Shown here: in pieces, positions 1-7,721 of the stretch
How positions within the stretch are numbered: position 1 is the first letter of the stretch
Layout of the letters: each line of letters starts with the position of its first letter
NCBI GenBank assembly: GCA_963707555.1
Contig: CAVPQM010000021.1
Location: 186,001 to 250,000 of the forward strand
Direction: 5' to 3'
DNA: 64,000 nt
Origin: JAFAFN01 sp963707555
Lineage (GTDB): Bacteria > Actinomycetota > Acidimicrobiia > Acidimicrobiales > Microtrichaceae
Notes under the pieces: generated by a model
Seen by the model: only the letters and a program-made list of their open reading frames with translations
Databases searched by the model: none
Told to the model about the DNA's origin: nothing
Program-made: the position numbers and the translations under genes

Positions 1-1
1 G

Positions 2-460
2 GCGGGCATGCGGGGCGCGGTGACGCTCGCCGCTGCGCAGACGCTGCCCTCAGATGCACCCGAGCGATCCTTCCTGGTGCTCGTCGCGTTCCTGGTCGCC
101 GCAGCGTCGCTGCTGATCCAGGGCGGCACCCTGGGCGCCTTCGTGCGGTGGATCCGTCCGACGGAACCGGAGCGCGATCCCGCGCGGGCCGAGGAGCTGA
201 CCGCACTGCTGGTCCGAGTGGGCGAGGACGTCATCGCCGGGAGCGCACCCGAGGAGCGCGTGCCGGTCGAGCCGTCGGCGCTGGTCGCGGGTCACGTGGC
301 GCTGTCGCCGACGCTGTCGCTGCGGGTGATGAACGCCCAGCGCGACGCCCTGCTCGATGCCCGCGACGACGGGCTCTACGACGCGGAGCTGCTCGAGACC
401 GCGCTGGAACGGCTGGACGCGGCGCAGATCAGCATCGAGCTCCGCGAGCAGGAGGACTGA
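2..460 (+). CDS. Na+/H+ antiporter, CPA1/NhaP type (C-terminal fragment)
   Basis: Only the last ~150 residues are in the window; the gene starts upstream of base 1. The fragment opens with GMRGAVTLAAA, typical of the last conserved transmembrane part of CPA1 (NhaP-like) monovalent cation/proton exchangers. A second hydrophobic helix follows at about fragment residues 25-45, then a ~100-residue charged tail that should be cytoplasmic. The family exchanges Na+ or K+ for H+ across the plasma membrane (family knowledge). The last residues, LREQED, and the stop codon are the first unit of a 22-bp repeat that continues past the gene. The family is clear; the ion preference cannot be read from this piece. 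Confidence 0.8.
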   Translation, partial: AGMRGAVTLAAAQTLPSDAPERSFLVLVAFLVAAASLLIQGGTLGAFVRWIRPTEPERDPARAEELTALLVRVGEDVIAGSAPEERVPVEPSALVAGHVALSPTLSLRVMNAQRDALLDARDDGLYDAELLETALERLDAAQISIELREQED

Positions 461-504
461 GCTCCGCGAGCAGGAGGACTGAGCTCCGCGAGCAGGAGGA
501 CTGA
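439..504 (+). repeat. Three perfect tandem copies of a 22-bp unit spanning the antiporter stop codon
   Basis: Units lie at 439-460, 461-482 and 483-504 and are identical. Each ends in TGA and encodes the end LREQED-stop. Because 22 is not a multiple of three, the three copies offer that same ending in all three forward frames. Confidence 0.95.
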
Positions 505-538
505 GCTGGACGACACCTGAGCGCCGCCCGCGACGCGC

Positions 539-544
539 CATACT
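539..544 (+). promoter_or_regulatory. Probable -10 element of a leaderless promoter
   Basis: CATACT lies 6 nt before the ATG at 551, and no purine-rich ribosome binding site is present. Transcription would start at or next to the start codon. Confidence 0.4.
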
Positions 545-550
545 CGGACG

Positions 551-1126
551 ATGTCCCATCCCAGTGACGATCCCCGGTCCCAGCGTGAGCGGATGCTGGC
601 CGGAGCGCTCTACCTGGCCGACGACCCAGAGATCGACGCAGAGTCCCGGCGGGCGCGCCGCCTGCAGGACGACTTCAACCGTTGCACGCCCGAGGAGCAC
701 CACCGCCAGCACCAGATCCTCGGGGAGCTGCTCGGCAGCCTCGGCGCCGGCACCGTGATCCGGGCGCCGTTCCACTGCGACCTCGGGTACCGGACGCACA
801 TCGGTCAGCGGACGTTCGCCAACTTCGGCCTCGTCGCCCTCGACGTCGCCGAGATCCGCATCGGCGACGACGTGCAGATCGGTCCGAACGTGCAGCTGCT
901 CACACCGACCCACCCGCTCGACGCGGACCTCCGTCGCGACAAGTGGGAGGCGGCCGAACCGATCACGATCGGCGACAACGTGTGGTTGGGCGGCGGCGTG
1001 ATCGTGCTGCCCGGGGTCACGATCGGGGCCGACACCGTCGTCGGCGCGGGGTCGGTGGTCACCAAGGACCTGCCCGAGCGTGTGCTGGCGGTGGGCAACC
1101 CGGCTCGGGTCGTCCGCGAGCTCTGA
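551..1126 (+). CDS. maa: Sugar O-acetyltransferase (maltose/galactoside acetyltransferase family)
   Basis: A 191-residue protein with the full architecture of Maa/LacA-type enzymes, which move acetyl from acetyl-CoA to a sugar hydroxyl in the cytoplasm. An N-terminal helical Mac domain (about 10-60, with MLAGALYLADDPE) precedes a left-handed beta helix of hexapeptide repeats. The catalytic His sits in the LTPTHPLDA segment near residue 120. The C-terminal half holds the trimer and CoA-binding loops (GDNVWLGGG, GAGSVVTKDLP, GNPARV). Length matches the family. It stands alone between a convergent neighbour and the antiporter. The natural substrate cannot be told; maltose is only the name-giving substrate. 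Confidence 0.88.
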   Translation: MSHPSDDPRSQRERMLAGALYLADDPEIDAESRRARRLQDDFNRCTPEEHHRQHQILGELLGSLGAGTVIRAPFHCDLGYRTHIGQRTFANFGLVALDVAEIRIGDDVQIGPNVQLLTPTHPLDADLRRDKWEAAEPITIGDNVWLGGGVIVLPGVTIGADTVVGAGSVVTKDLPERVLAVGNPARVVREL

Positions 1127-1177
1127 GCTACGGGCGCCCGGTCGCCTGCGAGCACCGGGCGGGCGACGCCAGGCCGA

Positions 1178-2239
1178 TCAGCGTTCGCGCTCGAGCAGCG
1201 CACGCTTGCGTTCGACTCCCCAGCGGTAGCCGGACAGCGATCCGTCGCGCCGGACGACCCGGTGGCAGGGCACCGCGACGGCGAGCGGGTTCGCGCCACA
1301 GGCCGTCCCGACGGCACGTGCCGCGCCCGGCACGCCGATCCGCTCGGCGAGCTCGCCGTAGGTGAGCGTCGTCCCGGCGGGGATGTCCTGCAGCGCCTGC
1401 CAGACACGCTCCTGGAACGCGGTGCCACGGATGTCGACGGGCAGGGTGGACGGCCGCCCCGGGTGCTCGACCAGCGCGACCACCTGTGCGACCAGAGCTG
1501 CGAAGTCGGGGTCGTCGCCACTCAGTCGTGCGGTGTGGAAGCGGTCCTGGAGTCCGCGCACGAGCGCATCGGGGTCGTCGCCGAACTCGATCGCGCACAC
1601 GCCCCGGGGTGAGGCCGCGACGAGCAGCGCGCCGAGGGACGTCGCCGCGACGGCGAAGCGGATCTCGACACCCGCGCCGCCTGCGCGCAGCTCGGTCGGG
1701 CGCATGCCCAGGCGTGCACCGGCGGTCTCGTAGAAGCGACCGCTCGAGCCGTAACCCGCTGCGTAGATGGCGTCGGTCACCGAGGCGGCACTCCCGCTCA
1801 ACGCCGCGCCCGCCCGTCGGGCACGCGCGCTGCGTGCGTACGCCGCAGGTGTCACCCCGGTCACGGCGGTGAAGGCCCGCCGGAAGGTCGACGGGCTCAT
1901 CGACGACATCTCGGCGAGCGTGTCGAGGGTCGGGGTGGGGTCGGCCTGCTCGAGGAGCCTGCACGATCGTTCGACGATCGCAGCGCGGCGGGCATCGGGA
2001 CCGGGGCCGTCGGGCTCGCAGCGGCGGCACGGGCGCAGTCCGGCAGCAGCCGCCTCGTTCGCCGTGTCGAAGAACCGGACGTGCTCGCGCGTCGGTCGAC
2101 GTGCCGGGCAGGACGGGCGGCAGAAGATGCCGGTGGTCATGACGCCGTAGACGAACGCTCCGTCGCCGGTCGTGGCACGTTCCAGGACCTCGGTCCAGCG
2201 TCGTGCGTCGTCCGCCGTCCCGGCGTGCTGGGTGTCCAT
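1178..2239 (-). CDS. ada: Bifunctional Ada: transcriptional activator and O6-methylguanine-DNA methyltransferase
   Basis: The protein (353 residues from the ATG at 2239) has the complete Ada layout. The N-terminal zinc domain takes methyl groups from phosphotriesters; its four cysteines are Cys40, Cys44, Cys71 and Cys74 (FCRPSCPARRP, CRRC). An AraC-type helix-turn-helix follows at ~90-180, then an Ogt domain with the methyl-acceptor Cys in AVPCHRVV near residue 325. Methylation at the first domain normally turns such proteins into activators of their own gene and of alkylation repair genes (family knowledge). The ATG at 2239 is preferred over an in-frame GTG at 2260 because a -10-like GAGACT lies 6 nt before it. 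It is monocistronic. Confidence 0.93.
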   Translation of the reverse strand: MDTQHAGTADDARRWTEVLERATTGDGAFVYGVMTTGIFCRPSCPARRPTREHVRFFDTANEAAAAGLRPCRRCEPDGPGPDARRAAIVERSCRLLEQADPTPTLDTLAEMSSMSPSTFRRAFTAVTGVTPAAYARSARARRAGAALSGSAASVTDAIYAAGYGSSGRFYETAGARLGMRPTELRAGGAGVEIRFAVAATSLGALLVAASPRGVCAIEFGDDPDALVRGLQDRFHTARLSGDDPDFAALVAQVVALVEHPGRPSTLPVDIRGTAFQERVWQALQDIPAGTTLTYGELAERIGVPGAARAVGTACGANPLAVAVPCHRVVRRDGSLSGYRWGVERKRALLERER

Positions 2240-2245
2240 GGGTCG

Positions 2246-2251
2246 AGTCTC
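2246..2251 (-). promoter_or_regulatory. Probable -10 element for ada (leaderless)
   Basis: On the minus strand GAGACT ends 6 nt before the ATG at 2239. It supports that start over the upstream GTG. Confidence 0.35.
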
Positions 2252-2299
2252 GTCGTGCACGTCGGAACGCGCACTCCGGATCCTGTCATCGAAGTGGGA

Positions 2300-3271
2300 T
2301 CAACTGGCCGCGGCGCCGAGCGCGGGGCGGATCATCTCGATGCCGTAGGGGATCGACAGCGGTGTCGGTGTGTTCAGGGCCACGGCGGTGGCGTAGTCGA
2401 GCACCGCCACCGCGCCGCTCTCCACGGCGGGCAGCGAGTCGTACGAGGGGATCGTGGAGGGGTCCTCGCCGTTGGTGAGCAGGGCGAGCAGGTCGGCGTC
2501 GAGCAGGTCGATCCGCTCGAAGCCCACCTCGACACGACCGGACTCACCGGCGCCCACCTCGAGGATCGCGGGTGAGATCTCCATGCCGAGTCGTTCGAAG
2601 AACCCGACCGCGCCGTCGAGCGGATCCGACACCACGTAGATCGCGTCGCCCTTCACGTAGTTCGCGAATGCGAACGTCCTCCCGGCGAGCCCCGGCAGCT
2701 CCTCGGCGACGGCGTCGATCTGTCCCTCGACGTCGGCCACCACCGTCTCGGCGGCGTCGGTCTCACCGACCACCTCGCCGGCCGCCGTCGTGATCTCCTG
2801 CCACGTGTCGACCTCGTTGTCGCTGAGCGTGGCGATCGTCGGGGCGATCGAGGCGAGCGTGTCGTAGTCGGACTGGTCCTGGGCGAAGTACGTGACCACG
2901 ATCAGGTCGGGCTCGAGGGCGGCGACCTGCTCCAGCGGGAGCGCGTCGGTCGCCGTCATCTCGGTCGACCCGGCGAGGCGGTCGTCCCGCCACGGGAAGC
3001 CCTCCGGGACGTTGTAGTCCGCGAGATGACCGACCGGTGGGGCGTCGAGCGAGAGGAGCGCGTCGGTCCACTGGGTGTCGAGCGACACGATCCGTTGCGG
3101 TCGCTCGGTGAGCTCGGTGCTGCCGTAGCGGTGCTCGATGGTGACGGGCTCGAAGTCGTCCGAGCCACCCGCCGGGGCGCTGGTGGTCGACGCGCCGTCG
3201 CTGCCACCACACGCCGCCGCGAGCAACACGGCCAGGACAGGGGCGACGAGGTGGCGGGCAGCCTGTGGCAT
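2300..3271 (-). CDS. Iron-siderophore ABC transporter substrate-binding lipoprotein (FecB/FhuD class)
   Basis: The 323-residue protein begins with a lipoprotein signal peptide ending in the lipobox LAAACGG, so it should be anchored outside the membrane. The mature part is a class III periplasmic-binding fold: a VTIEHRYG...RIVSLD opening, an EPDLIVVTY segment and a long central helix. Such proteins deliver ferric siderophores or haem-like iron to FecCD permeases. The ATG at 3271 is chosen because TAGGAG (plus-strand 3278-3283) lies 6 nt upstream. No permease is adjacent; FecCDE genes lie at 25.8-28.9 kb. An iron-box-like motif sits 41 bp upstream. Confidence 0.88.
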   Translation of the reverse strand: MPQAARHLVAPVLAVLLAAACGGSDGASTTSAPAGGSDDFEPVTIEHRYGSTELTERPQRIVSLDTQWTDALLSLDAPPVGHLADYNVPEGFPWRDDRLAGSTEMTATDALPLEQVAALEPDLIVVTYFAQDQSDYDTLASIAPTIATLSDNEVDTWQEITTAAGEVVGETDAAETVVADVEGQIDAVAEELPGLAGRTFAFANYVKGDAIYVVSDPLDGAVGFFERLGMEISPAILEVGAGESGRVEVGFERIDLLDADLLALLTNGEDPSTIPSYDSLPAVESGAVAVLDYATAVALNTPTPLSIPYGIEMIRPALGAAAS

Positions 3272-3311
3272 GGGAACTCCTACGTGTCGTGTCAACGATC
3301 GGCGTCATGGA

Positions 3312-3325
3312 GAGTAAGCGAACCT
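3312..3325 (-). promoter_or_regulatory. Candidate iron-responsive operator upstream of the binding-protein gene
   Basis: The minus strand reads AGGTTCGCTTACTC. It matches in 11 of 13 positions AGGTGCGCTTACC, found upstream of the FecCDE genes at 25654. It resembles half of a DtxR/IdeR box, but the arm spacing is one base shorter than the classic site. Confidence 0.35.
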
Positions 3326-3391
3326 CACACCCGGCATTCGGCATGCACTGGTCCTGCGGCGGCGGTCCTCCAACGGTGAGATGCGGGTTCG

Positions 3392-3937
3392 TCAGAGCTC
3401 GTCGAAGGTGAGGCACCACAGGAGCGCGTTCAACGACAGCCCGTCGTGGACACGCCCGGCACGGATCTCTGGGCGGAGGGACTCGATCGGCACCCACTCG
3501 ATGCGCTCGGCCTCGGAGGGGTCGGTCGGCGCTCCGACGTGGACGGCGTCGCGGGCTCGGAACAGATCGAAACGGTGGTCGCCCGCGCCGTTCACCGGGT
3601 GCACGTCGAAGAGGTGGACGAGTGGACCGGGCCGCCAGCCCGTCTCCTCGAGCACCTCACGGGCTGCGGCCTCCTCGGACGTCTCGTCGGCCTCGACCCC
3701 GCCGGCGGGGATCTCCCACCCCCAGGTGTCGGTGATGAACCGGTGGCGCCAGAGCAGCAGGACCTCGTCCCCGCGGGTCACGACGACGCCCGCGGCAGGG
3801 CCCCGGCTGCGCACGACGTGGTGATCGAAGCGCCGGCCCGGGTGTCCCGGCGTGCTCGGTATCTCGACGTCGACCAGCGAGAGCCCGACCCACTCGCTGC
3901 GATAGATCGGTCGTTCGCCGTGCACGGTCCACTTCAC
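3392..3937 (-). CDS. Nudix hydrolase (ADP-ribose pyrophosphatase-like)
   Basis: A 181-residue protein with a complete Nudix box, GX5EX7REUXEEXGU: it starts at the GG of PAGGVEADE and runs through REVLEETGW at about residues 78-101. It therefore cleaves a nucleoside diphosphate linked to another moiety, using Mg2+ at the box glutamates. The flanking WGWEIPAGG and length are closest to ADP-sugar/ADP-ribose hydrolases, but the substrate is not fixed by these motifs. The start is a GTG at 3937 with TAGCCT 7 nt upstream and no ribosome binding site. It is transcribed towards ada and is divergent from the small protein at 4024. Confidence 0.9.
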   Translation of the reverse strand: MKWTVHGERPIYRSEWVGLSLVDVEIPSTPGHPGRRFDHHVVRSRGPAAGVVVTRGDEVLLLWRHRFITDTWGWEIPAGGVEADETSEEAAAREVLEETGWRPGPLVHLFDVHPVNGAGDHRFDLFRARDAVHVGAPTDPSEAERIEWVPIESLRPEIRAGRVHDGLSLNALLWCLTFDEL

Positions 3938-3944
3938 CGCTCGG

Positions 3945-3950
3945 AGGCTA
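3945..3950 (-). promoter_or_regulatory. Probable -10 element for the Nudix gene (leaderless)
   Basis: TAGCCT on the minus strand lies 7 nt before the GTG at 3937, with no Shine-Dalgarno-like sequence between. Confidence 0.4.
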
Positions 3951-4010
3951 CCGGCGCGGGAACGCCGTCGACCGAGCGGGGGATCCGGTGCAGGCGACCG
4001 AGCTGCTCAC

Positions 4011-4016
4011 TAGCTT
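4011..4016 (+). promoter_or_regulatory. Probable -10 element (leaderless)
   Basis: TAGCTT ends 7 nt before the ATG at 4024. This decides against the in-frame start at 3988. Confidence 0.45.
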
Positions 4017-4023
4017 CTCGTCA

Positions 4024-4446
4024 ATGGGATCTGCCTCGGACAACCTCAAGATGCTCGGCGACTACAGCACCCGGATGCTCGCCGGTGACACCGCCGCCGT
4101 CTTCGACTTCTGGTCGCCGGACTTCACGAGCCACGTCACCGACCGAGTGACTCCCTCGGCGGTGGGCAGCGACGTGCGTGGCAGCGAGCAGGAGTGGTGG
4201 GACCAGGCCCGCTCGGCGTTCCCCGACATGTCCTTCGACGTGAACCTGCTGATCGAGTCCGACGACATGATCGTGTCGAACTGGTCGCTGACCGGCACCC
4301 ACACCGGGACGGCCTTCTTCGACGTCCCGCCCAGCGGCGAGCGCGTGCACATCAACGGCACTGCTGTGCTGCGGATCGAGGATGGCCAGATCGTCGAGCA
4401 CTGGGGCGGCCCGCACTGCCAGAAGGGCCTGGGCCTGATCGTGTGA
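4024..4446 (+). CDS. SnoaL-like/ester cyclase family protein
   Basis: A 140-residue single-domain protein of the NTF2/SnoaL cone fold. Signature stretches are the early LAGDTAAVFDFWSPDF, the DMSFDVNLLIESDDMIVSNWSLTGTHTG core and the VLRIEDGQIVEHW ending typical of the ester cyclase group. Named members are polyketide cyclases, but most genome copies are uncharacterised small-molecule isomerases or hydrolases, so no reaction is assigned. The start at 4024 is supported by the -10-like hexamer 7 nt upstream. Confidence 0.75.
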   Translation: MGSASDNLKMLGDYSTRMLAGDTAAVFDFWSPDFTSHVTDRVTPSAVGSDVRGSEQEWWDQARSAFPDMSFDVNLLIESDDMIVSNWSLTGTHTGTAFFDVPPSGERVHINGTAVLRIEDGQIVEHWGGPHCQKGLGLIV

Positions 4447-4511
4447 CGGCCGCGGCCGGCGGCGGCCGGTAGCGTCGTCCCGGGTATGGGAACGACACTG
4501 CGAGGCACGTC

Positions 4512-4898
4512 ATGAACCTGGTCGACCACTTCGGCGACGGATCGGGCCTGGTCCAGGCGCTCGAGCACCTGCTGCGCACCGACGGCCTGCAGGACCTGCT
4601 CGCCGGCTTCGACGACGCCGGCGAGGAGGCCGCGGTCCAGAGCTGGGTCGGCAACGGGGCCAACCGGGCGACCGAGGTCGGTGGCGTCGAACGCGCCGTC
4701 GGGCGCACTCGTCTCACGGCCATCGCGGAACAGTTGGGTGTGGCGCCCGAGGTGGCCGCCGAGGGTCTGGCGCGCATCATCCCGGCGGCGGTCGACGCGC
4801 TCACCCCCGGGGGGCGGTTGCCGACGGGGGCGCAGCTCGACCAGCTCGACCTCGGCGCCGTGCTGTCGTCGGCCGACGTGCCCGGGCTCCTGCGCTGA
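4512..4898 (+). CDS. YidB/DUF937 family protein
   Basis: A 128-residue protein. It contains the WVGNGANRATEVGGVERAVG turn and the helical LTAIAEQLGVAPEVAAEGLARIIPAAVDALTPGG segment that define YidB-like DUF937 proteins. The molecular function of the family is unknown; there is no signal peptide or membrane helix. A GAGG at 4502 serves as ribosome binding site. Its stop overlaps the next start (TGATG), so the two small genes are translationally coupled. Confidence 0.8.
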   Translation: MNLVDHFGDGSGLVQALEHLLRTDGLQDLLAGFDDAGEEAAVQSWVGNGANRATEVGGVERAVGRTRLTAIAEQLGVAPEVAAEGLARIIPAAVDALTPGGRLPTGAQLDQLDLGAVLSSADVPGLLR

Positions 4899-5362
4899 TG
4901 GGACGCCTCGACGACCTGGGCGACGCGGACGGGTGGAGGTGCTGGCTCTGCGACCAGCCGGTCGATCCCGCCATGTCGGTGAACGATCCCCGCGGGCCGA
5001 GCGCCGATGCGATCACGACCGCGGCGAAGGCCAAGGGCGCCAAGAACAAGGGACGCGCCCCGGTCGTCGGCAGCGAACGGCTGGCGCACCGGGCGTGCAA
5101 CACCAAGAAGGGTGCGGTCGCGCCCGAGGTGCCCTGGTCCGACGAGCTCTTCGTCGTCGATCCGGCGCCGATCCTCGCCTGCGTCGAGCGGCTCGACCGC
5201 AAGGGCGGTCGCGAGATCATGGCCCGCTGCCCGACCGAGGCCGATGCCGACGACGCCGCCACCTGGCTGGTCGACCGGCTGTCGCGCCTGACACCCGACC
5301 TGGCGGTGCGCGCGTCGGTCGAGCAGGGCGGGGGTCAGTTCCTGGTGGTGCTCTCGGCCTGA
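4898..5362 (+). CDS. Conserved actinobacterial protein with HNH-like Cys pairs
   Basis: A 154-residue protein whose N-terminal half has the spaced pair WRCWLCDQPVDP (residues ~14-25) and later LAHRACNTKKG (~66-76). This is the arrangement of a small HNH/treble-clef zinc site, but the other catalytic histidines of an HNH nuclease are not obvious, so nuclease activity is not claimed. The C-terminal half is an alpha/beta region without a recognised motif. It is translationally coupled to the DUF937 gene, and its 3' end overlaps the convergent regulator by 28 bp. Function unknown. Confidence 0.6.
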   Translation: MGRLDDLGDADGWRCWLCDQPVDPAMSVNDPRGPSADAITTAAKAKGAKNKGRAPVVGSERLAHRACNTKKGAVAPEVPWSDELFVVDPAPILACVERLDRKGGREIMARCPTEADADDAATWLVDRLSRLTPDLAVRASVEQGGGQFLVVLSA

Positions 5363-5979
5363 GCACCCGCTGCGGTGCCCGACAGGTGTGCGTGCTGCCC
5401 ATCGCGGTCGAAGATCGTGATCAGCTCCGCCGGACCGCCGATCGACACGAACGCATGTGGGGTCATCGTCGAGAACTCGGCGGCCTCACCGGCGTGCACC
5501 TCGATGCGTCGATCGCCGAGCAGCAGCAACACGGTGCCTGACAGCACGAAGAACCAGTCGTGGCCGGGGTGCACATTGCGTTCGTCCAGGTCGATGTCCT
5601 CGGGCCGCGTGTCGATGCGGAACTTGGCCGCGACGACGCCGTTCGGTCCGTGGTTCCTGGTCAGCGGCCAGGACGTCAGTCCCGGCGCGCTCGTCTCGAC
5701 CGGGCGGATCACGACGTCGTCGTCGTCCGAGGTGACGTCGAGCAGCGTCGACAGGTCGACCTGCAGCGCGGTGCAGAGGGGTTGCAGCAGATCGAGGCTG
5801 AGCGTCCGCTTGCCCGTCTCGAGCCGGCTGATCGTCGACGCGCTGAGGTGGGTGCGGGCGGCCAGCTGGTCGAGCGACCAGCCGTACGAGACGCGCAGCC
5901 CTCGCAGCCGAGCGCGCACGACCGATTCCAGGTCGGCGTGGGTGTGCGGTCCGGAATCGTGCGCCGGTGCGGTGTCCAT
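5335..5979 (-). CDS. XRE-family regulator with C-terminal cupin domain
   Basis: A 214-residue protein with a lambda-repressor-type helix-turn-helix at residues ~25-80 (LRVSYGWSLDQLAARTHLS...STISRLETGKR). A cupin beta-barrel follows at ~110-195 (HPGHDWFFVLSGTVLLLLGDRR, EAAEFSTMTPHAF). Such proteins sense small molecules in the cupin and control neighbouring genes. It is divergent from the oxidoreductase-methyltransferase fusion 77 bp away. The shared intergenic region holds a perfect inverted repeat (5998-6016) and a -10-like element for each direction. Which ligand it senses cannot be inferred from the sequence. Confidence 0.88.
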   Translation of the reverse strand: MDTAPAHDSGPHTHADLESVVRARLRGLRVSYGWSLDQLAARTHLSASTISRLETGKRTLSLDLLQPLCTALQVDLSTLLDVTSDDDDVVIRPVETSAPGLTSWPLTRNHGPNGVVAAKFRIDTRPEDIDLDERNVHPGHDWFFVLSGTVLLLLGDRRIEVHAGEAAEFSTMTPHAFVSIGGPAELITIFDRDGQHAHLSGTAAGAQAESTTRN

Positions 5980-5985
5980 CGGACC

Positions 5986-5991
5986 AGTGTG
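5986..5991 (-). promoter_or_regulatory. Probable -10 element for the XRE-cupin gene (leaderless)
   Basis: CACACT on the minus strand lies 6 nt before the ATG at 5979. The inverted repeat at 5998-6016 would fall in its spacer/-35 zone. Confidence 0.35.
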
Positions 5992-5997
5992 TCGCCG

Positions 5998-6016
5998 CCT
6001 TGCGAATGCCGCAAGG
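5998..6016. promoter_or_regulatory. Candidate operator: 7-bp perfect inverted repeat
   Basis: CCTTGCGAATGCCGCAAGG has arms CCTTGCG/CGCAAGG around a 5-nt centre. It lies between the divergent starts at 5979 and 6057, just upstream of both promoter cores, so it is a natural binding site for the XRE-cupin regulator. Confidence 0.6.
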
Positions 6017-6042
6017 GGTGATGCGGAAACCGACGGACAGGT

Positions 6043-6048
6043 CTACCG
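6043..6048 (+). promoter_or_regulatory. Probable -10 element for the fusion gene (leaderless)
   Basis: TACCGT ends 8 nt before the ATG at 6057. It favours this start over in-frame codons as far upstream as 5967. Confidence 0.4.
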
Positions 6049-6056
6049 TCGTCGGC

Positions 6057-7709
6057 ATGACGGATGCAGCGACCCAGGACACGTGTCGACACGCGGGGCA
6101 CGGTCCCGGCGGAGGTGACCACGACCCGGATCAGGTCGACGTCGCGGTGATCGGCGGCAGCGCTGCAGGACTGGCGGCGGCGCTCATGTTGGCCAGGTCG
6201 CTGCGCTCGGTGGTCGTGATCGACGCCGGTGACCCACGCAACGCACCCTCCGCGCACATGCACGGCTACCTCAGCCGCGACGGCATGTCCCCGGCCGAGT
6301 TCGTCGCCGTGGGGCGCGACGAGGTCCGGTCCTACGGCGTGCGCATCGTCGAGGACCGGGCGCTGGTCGTCGACGGTGACGTCGGAGCGGGCTTCACCGT
6401 CACGCTCGAACGTGGCGAGCCCATTCGTGCGCGCCGACTGCTGGTGGCCAGCGGATTGACCGACGTGCTGCCCGAGGTCGACGGACTGTCGTCACGTTGG
6501 GGGCGCGACGTGTTGCACTGCCCGTACTGCCACGGCTTCGAGGTCCGTGACTCGGCCGTCGTGGTCCTGGCGACCGGGCCGATGGCCGCCCACTCCGCCG
6601 GCCTGTTCCGCCAGCTGACCGACGACGTCACCGTCGTGGTCCACGAGGGCGACGGGCCGGGCCCGGTCGACGCCGAGCGGCTGTCCGCGCGGGGTGTCAC
6701 GATCGTGCGGGGCCCTGCTGCCTCACTCGAGATCGCCGACGACCGCGTCACCGGTGTTCGACTGGTGAGCGGCGACGTCGTGCCGGCTGACGCCGTGGTG
6801 GTGGGCCCACGGTTCGAGACCAGGGCGTCGTTCCTCGAGCCCCTCGGACTGCTGCCCGCCGAGCACCCGATGGGACTCGGCACCTTCGTGCCGTCGGACC
6901 CCGTCGGGGTCTCCTCGGTCCCGGGTGTCTGGCTGGCCGGCAACGTGACCGATCCGATGCTGCAGGTGAGCCACGCCGCTGCCGCTGGCTCGATGGCCGG
7001 CGCGCACATCAACGCGGACCTGGTGGCCGAGGAGACCGACCGTGCCGTCGCGGCGGCACGGCACGAGGGTGGCGTCCCCGTCATGGACCGCGACTTCTGG
7101 GAGGAGCGCTACTCGGCGAGCGATCGGGTGTGGAGCGGCGAGCCGAACCCACAGCTCGTCGCCGAGGCCGAGGGGCTGTCGCCGGGTGTCGCGATCGACG
7201 TCGGCGCGGGTGAAGGCGCCGATGCCATCTGGTTGGCCCGACACGGCTGGCACGTCACGGCCTTCGACATCTCACAGGTCGCACTCGACAAGGGCCGCGA
7301 CCGAGCCTGCGAGCTCGGCGGCGACGTCGCCGAGCGGATCGAGTGGCGTCAGTGCGACCTGGTCGAGGGGTGGGACGTCGCACCACGGAGCATCGACCTC
7401 GTCTCCGCGCAGTTCATGCACCTGCCGCCCGAGCAGCGCATCCCGCTGTACCGCCGTCTCGCCGAGGCCGTGGCCCCCGGCGGGCACCTGCTCGTGGTCG
7501 GCCACCACCCGAGCGACATGGAGTCGGGCCTGCACCGGCCCAGGGTGCCCGCGATGTACTTCACCGCGGAGCAGGTCGCCGCCGAGCTCGGCAGCGGCTG
7601 GACGATCGAGGTCGCCGAGGCTCGCGCCCGAGCGACGGTGGACGGAGAGGGCCGCGACGCCCTCATCCACGACGCCGTGCTGCTGGCCAGGCGGTCCGCC
7701 GATGCGTGA
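6057..7709 (+). CDS. Fusion protein: thioredoxin-reductase-like FAD oxidoreductase + SAM-dependent methyltransferase
   Basis: A 550-residue two-domain protein. Residues ~27-325 form a thioredoxin-reductase-type flavoprotein with an FAD-binding VIGGSAAGLAAAL loop and a redox pair Cys155-Pro-Tyr-Cys158 in HCPYCHGFE. A third conserved block is VWLAGNVTDPMLQVSHAAAAG. From ~343 a class I methyltransferase begins (MDRDFWEERYS), with motif I IDVGAGEGADAIWLA and a TehB/thiopurine-methyltransferase-like look. Flavoproteins with this CPYCHG signature include GliT/HlmI-type dithiol oxidases as well as true reductases. An enzyme that oxidises and/or methylates thiols or chalcogen compounds is my inference. 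It is divergent from its likely regulator. Confidence 0.85.
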   Translation: MTDAATQDTCRHAGHGPGGGDHDPDQVDVAVIGGSAAGLAAALMLARSLRSVVVIDAGDPRNAPSAHMHGYLSRDGMSPAEFVAVGRDEVRSYGVRIVEDRALVVDGDVGAGFTVTLERGEPIRARRLLVASGLTDVLPEVDGLSSRWGRDVLHCPYCHGFEVRDSAVVVLATGPMAAHSAGLFRQLTDDVTVVVHEGDGPGPVDAERLSARGVTIVRGPAASLEIADDRVTGVRLVSGDVVPADAVVVGPRFETRASFLEPLGLLPAEHPMGLGTFVPSDPVGVSSVPGVWLAGNVTDPMLQVSHAAAAGSMAGAHINADLVAEETDRAVAAARHEGGVPVMDRDFWEERYSASDRVWSGEPNPQLVAEAEGLSPGVAIDVGAGEGADAIWLARHGWHVTAFDISQVALDKGRDRACELGGDVAERIEWRQCDLVEGWDVAPRSIDLVSAQFMHLPPEQRIPLYRRLAEAVAPGGHLLVVGHHPSDMESGLHRPRVPAMYFTAEQVAAELGSGWTIEVAEARARATVDGEGRDALIHDAVLLARRSADA

Positions 7710-7721
7710 CAGGCTCTCGGG

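Noticed and set aside
439..504. CRISPR-like or tRNA-type repeat
   Set aside because: The units are directly adjacent with no spacers, and they encode the end of the antiporter.
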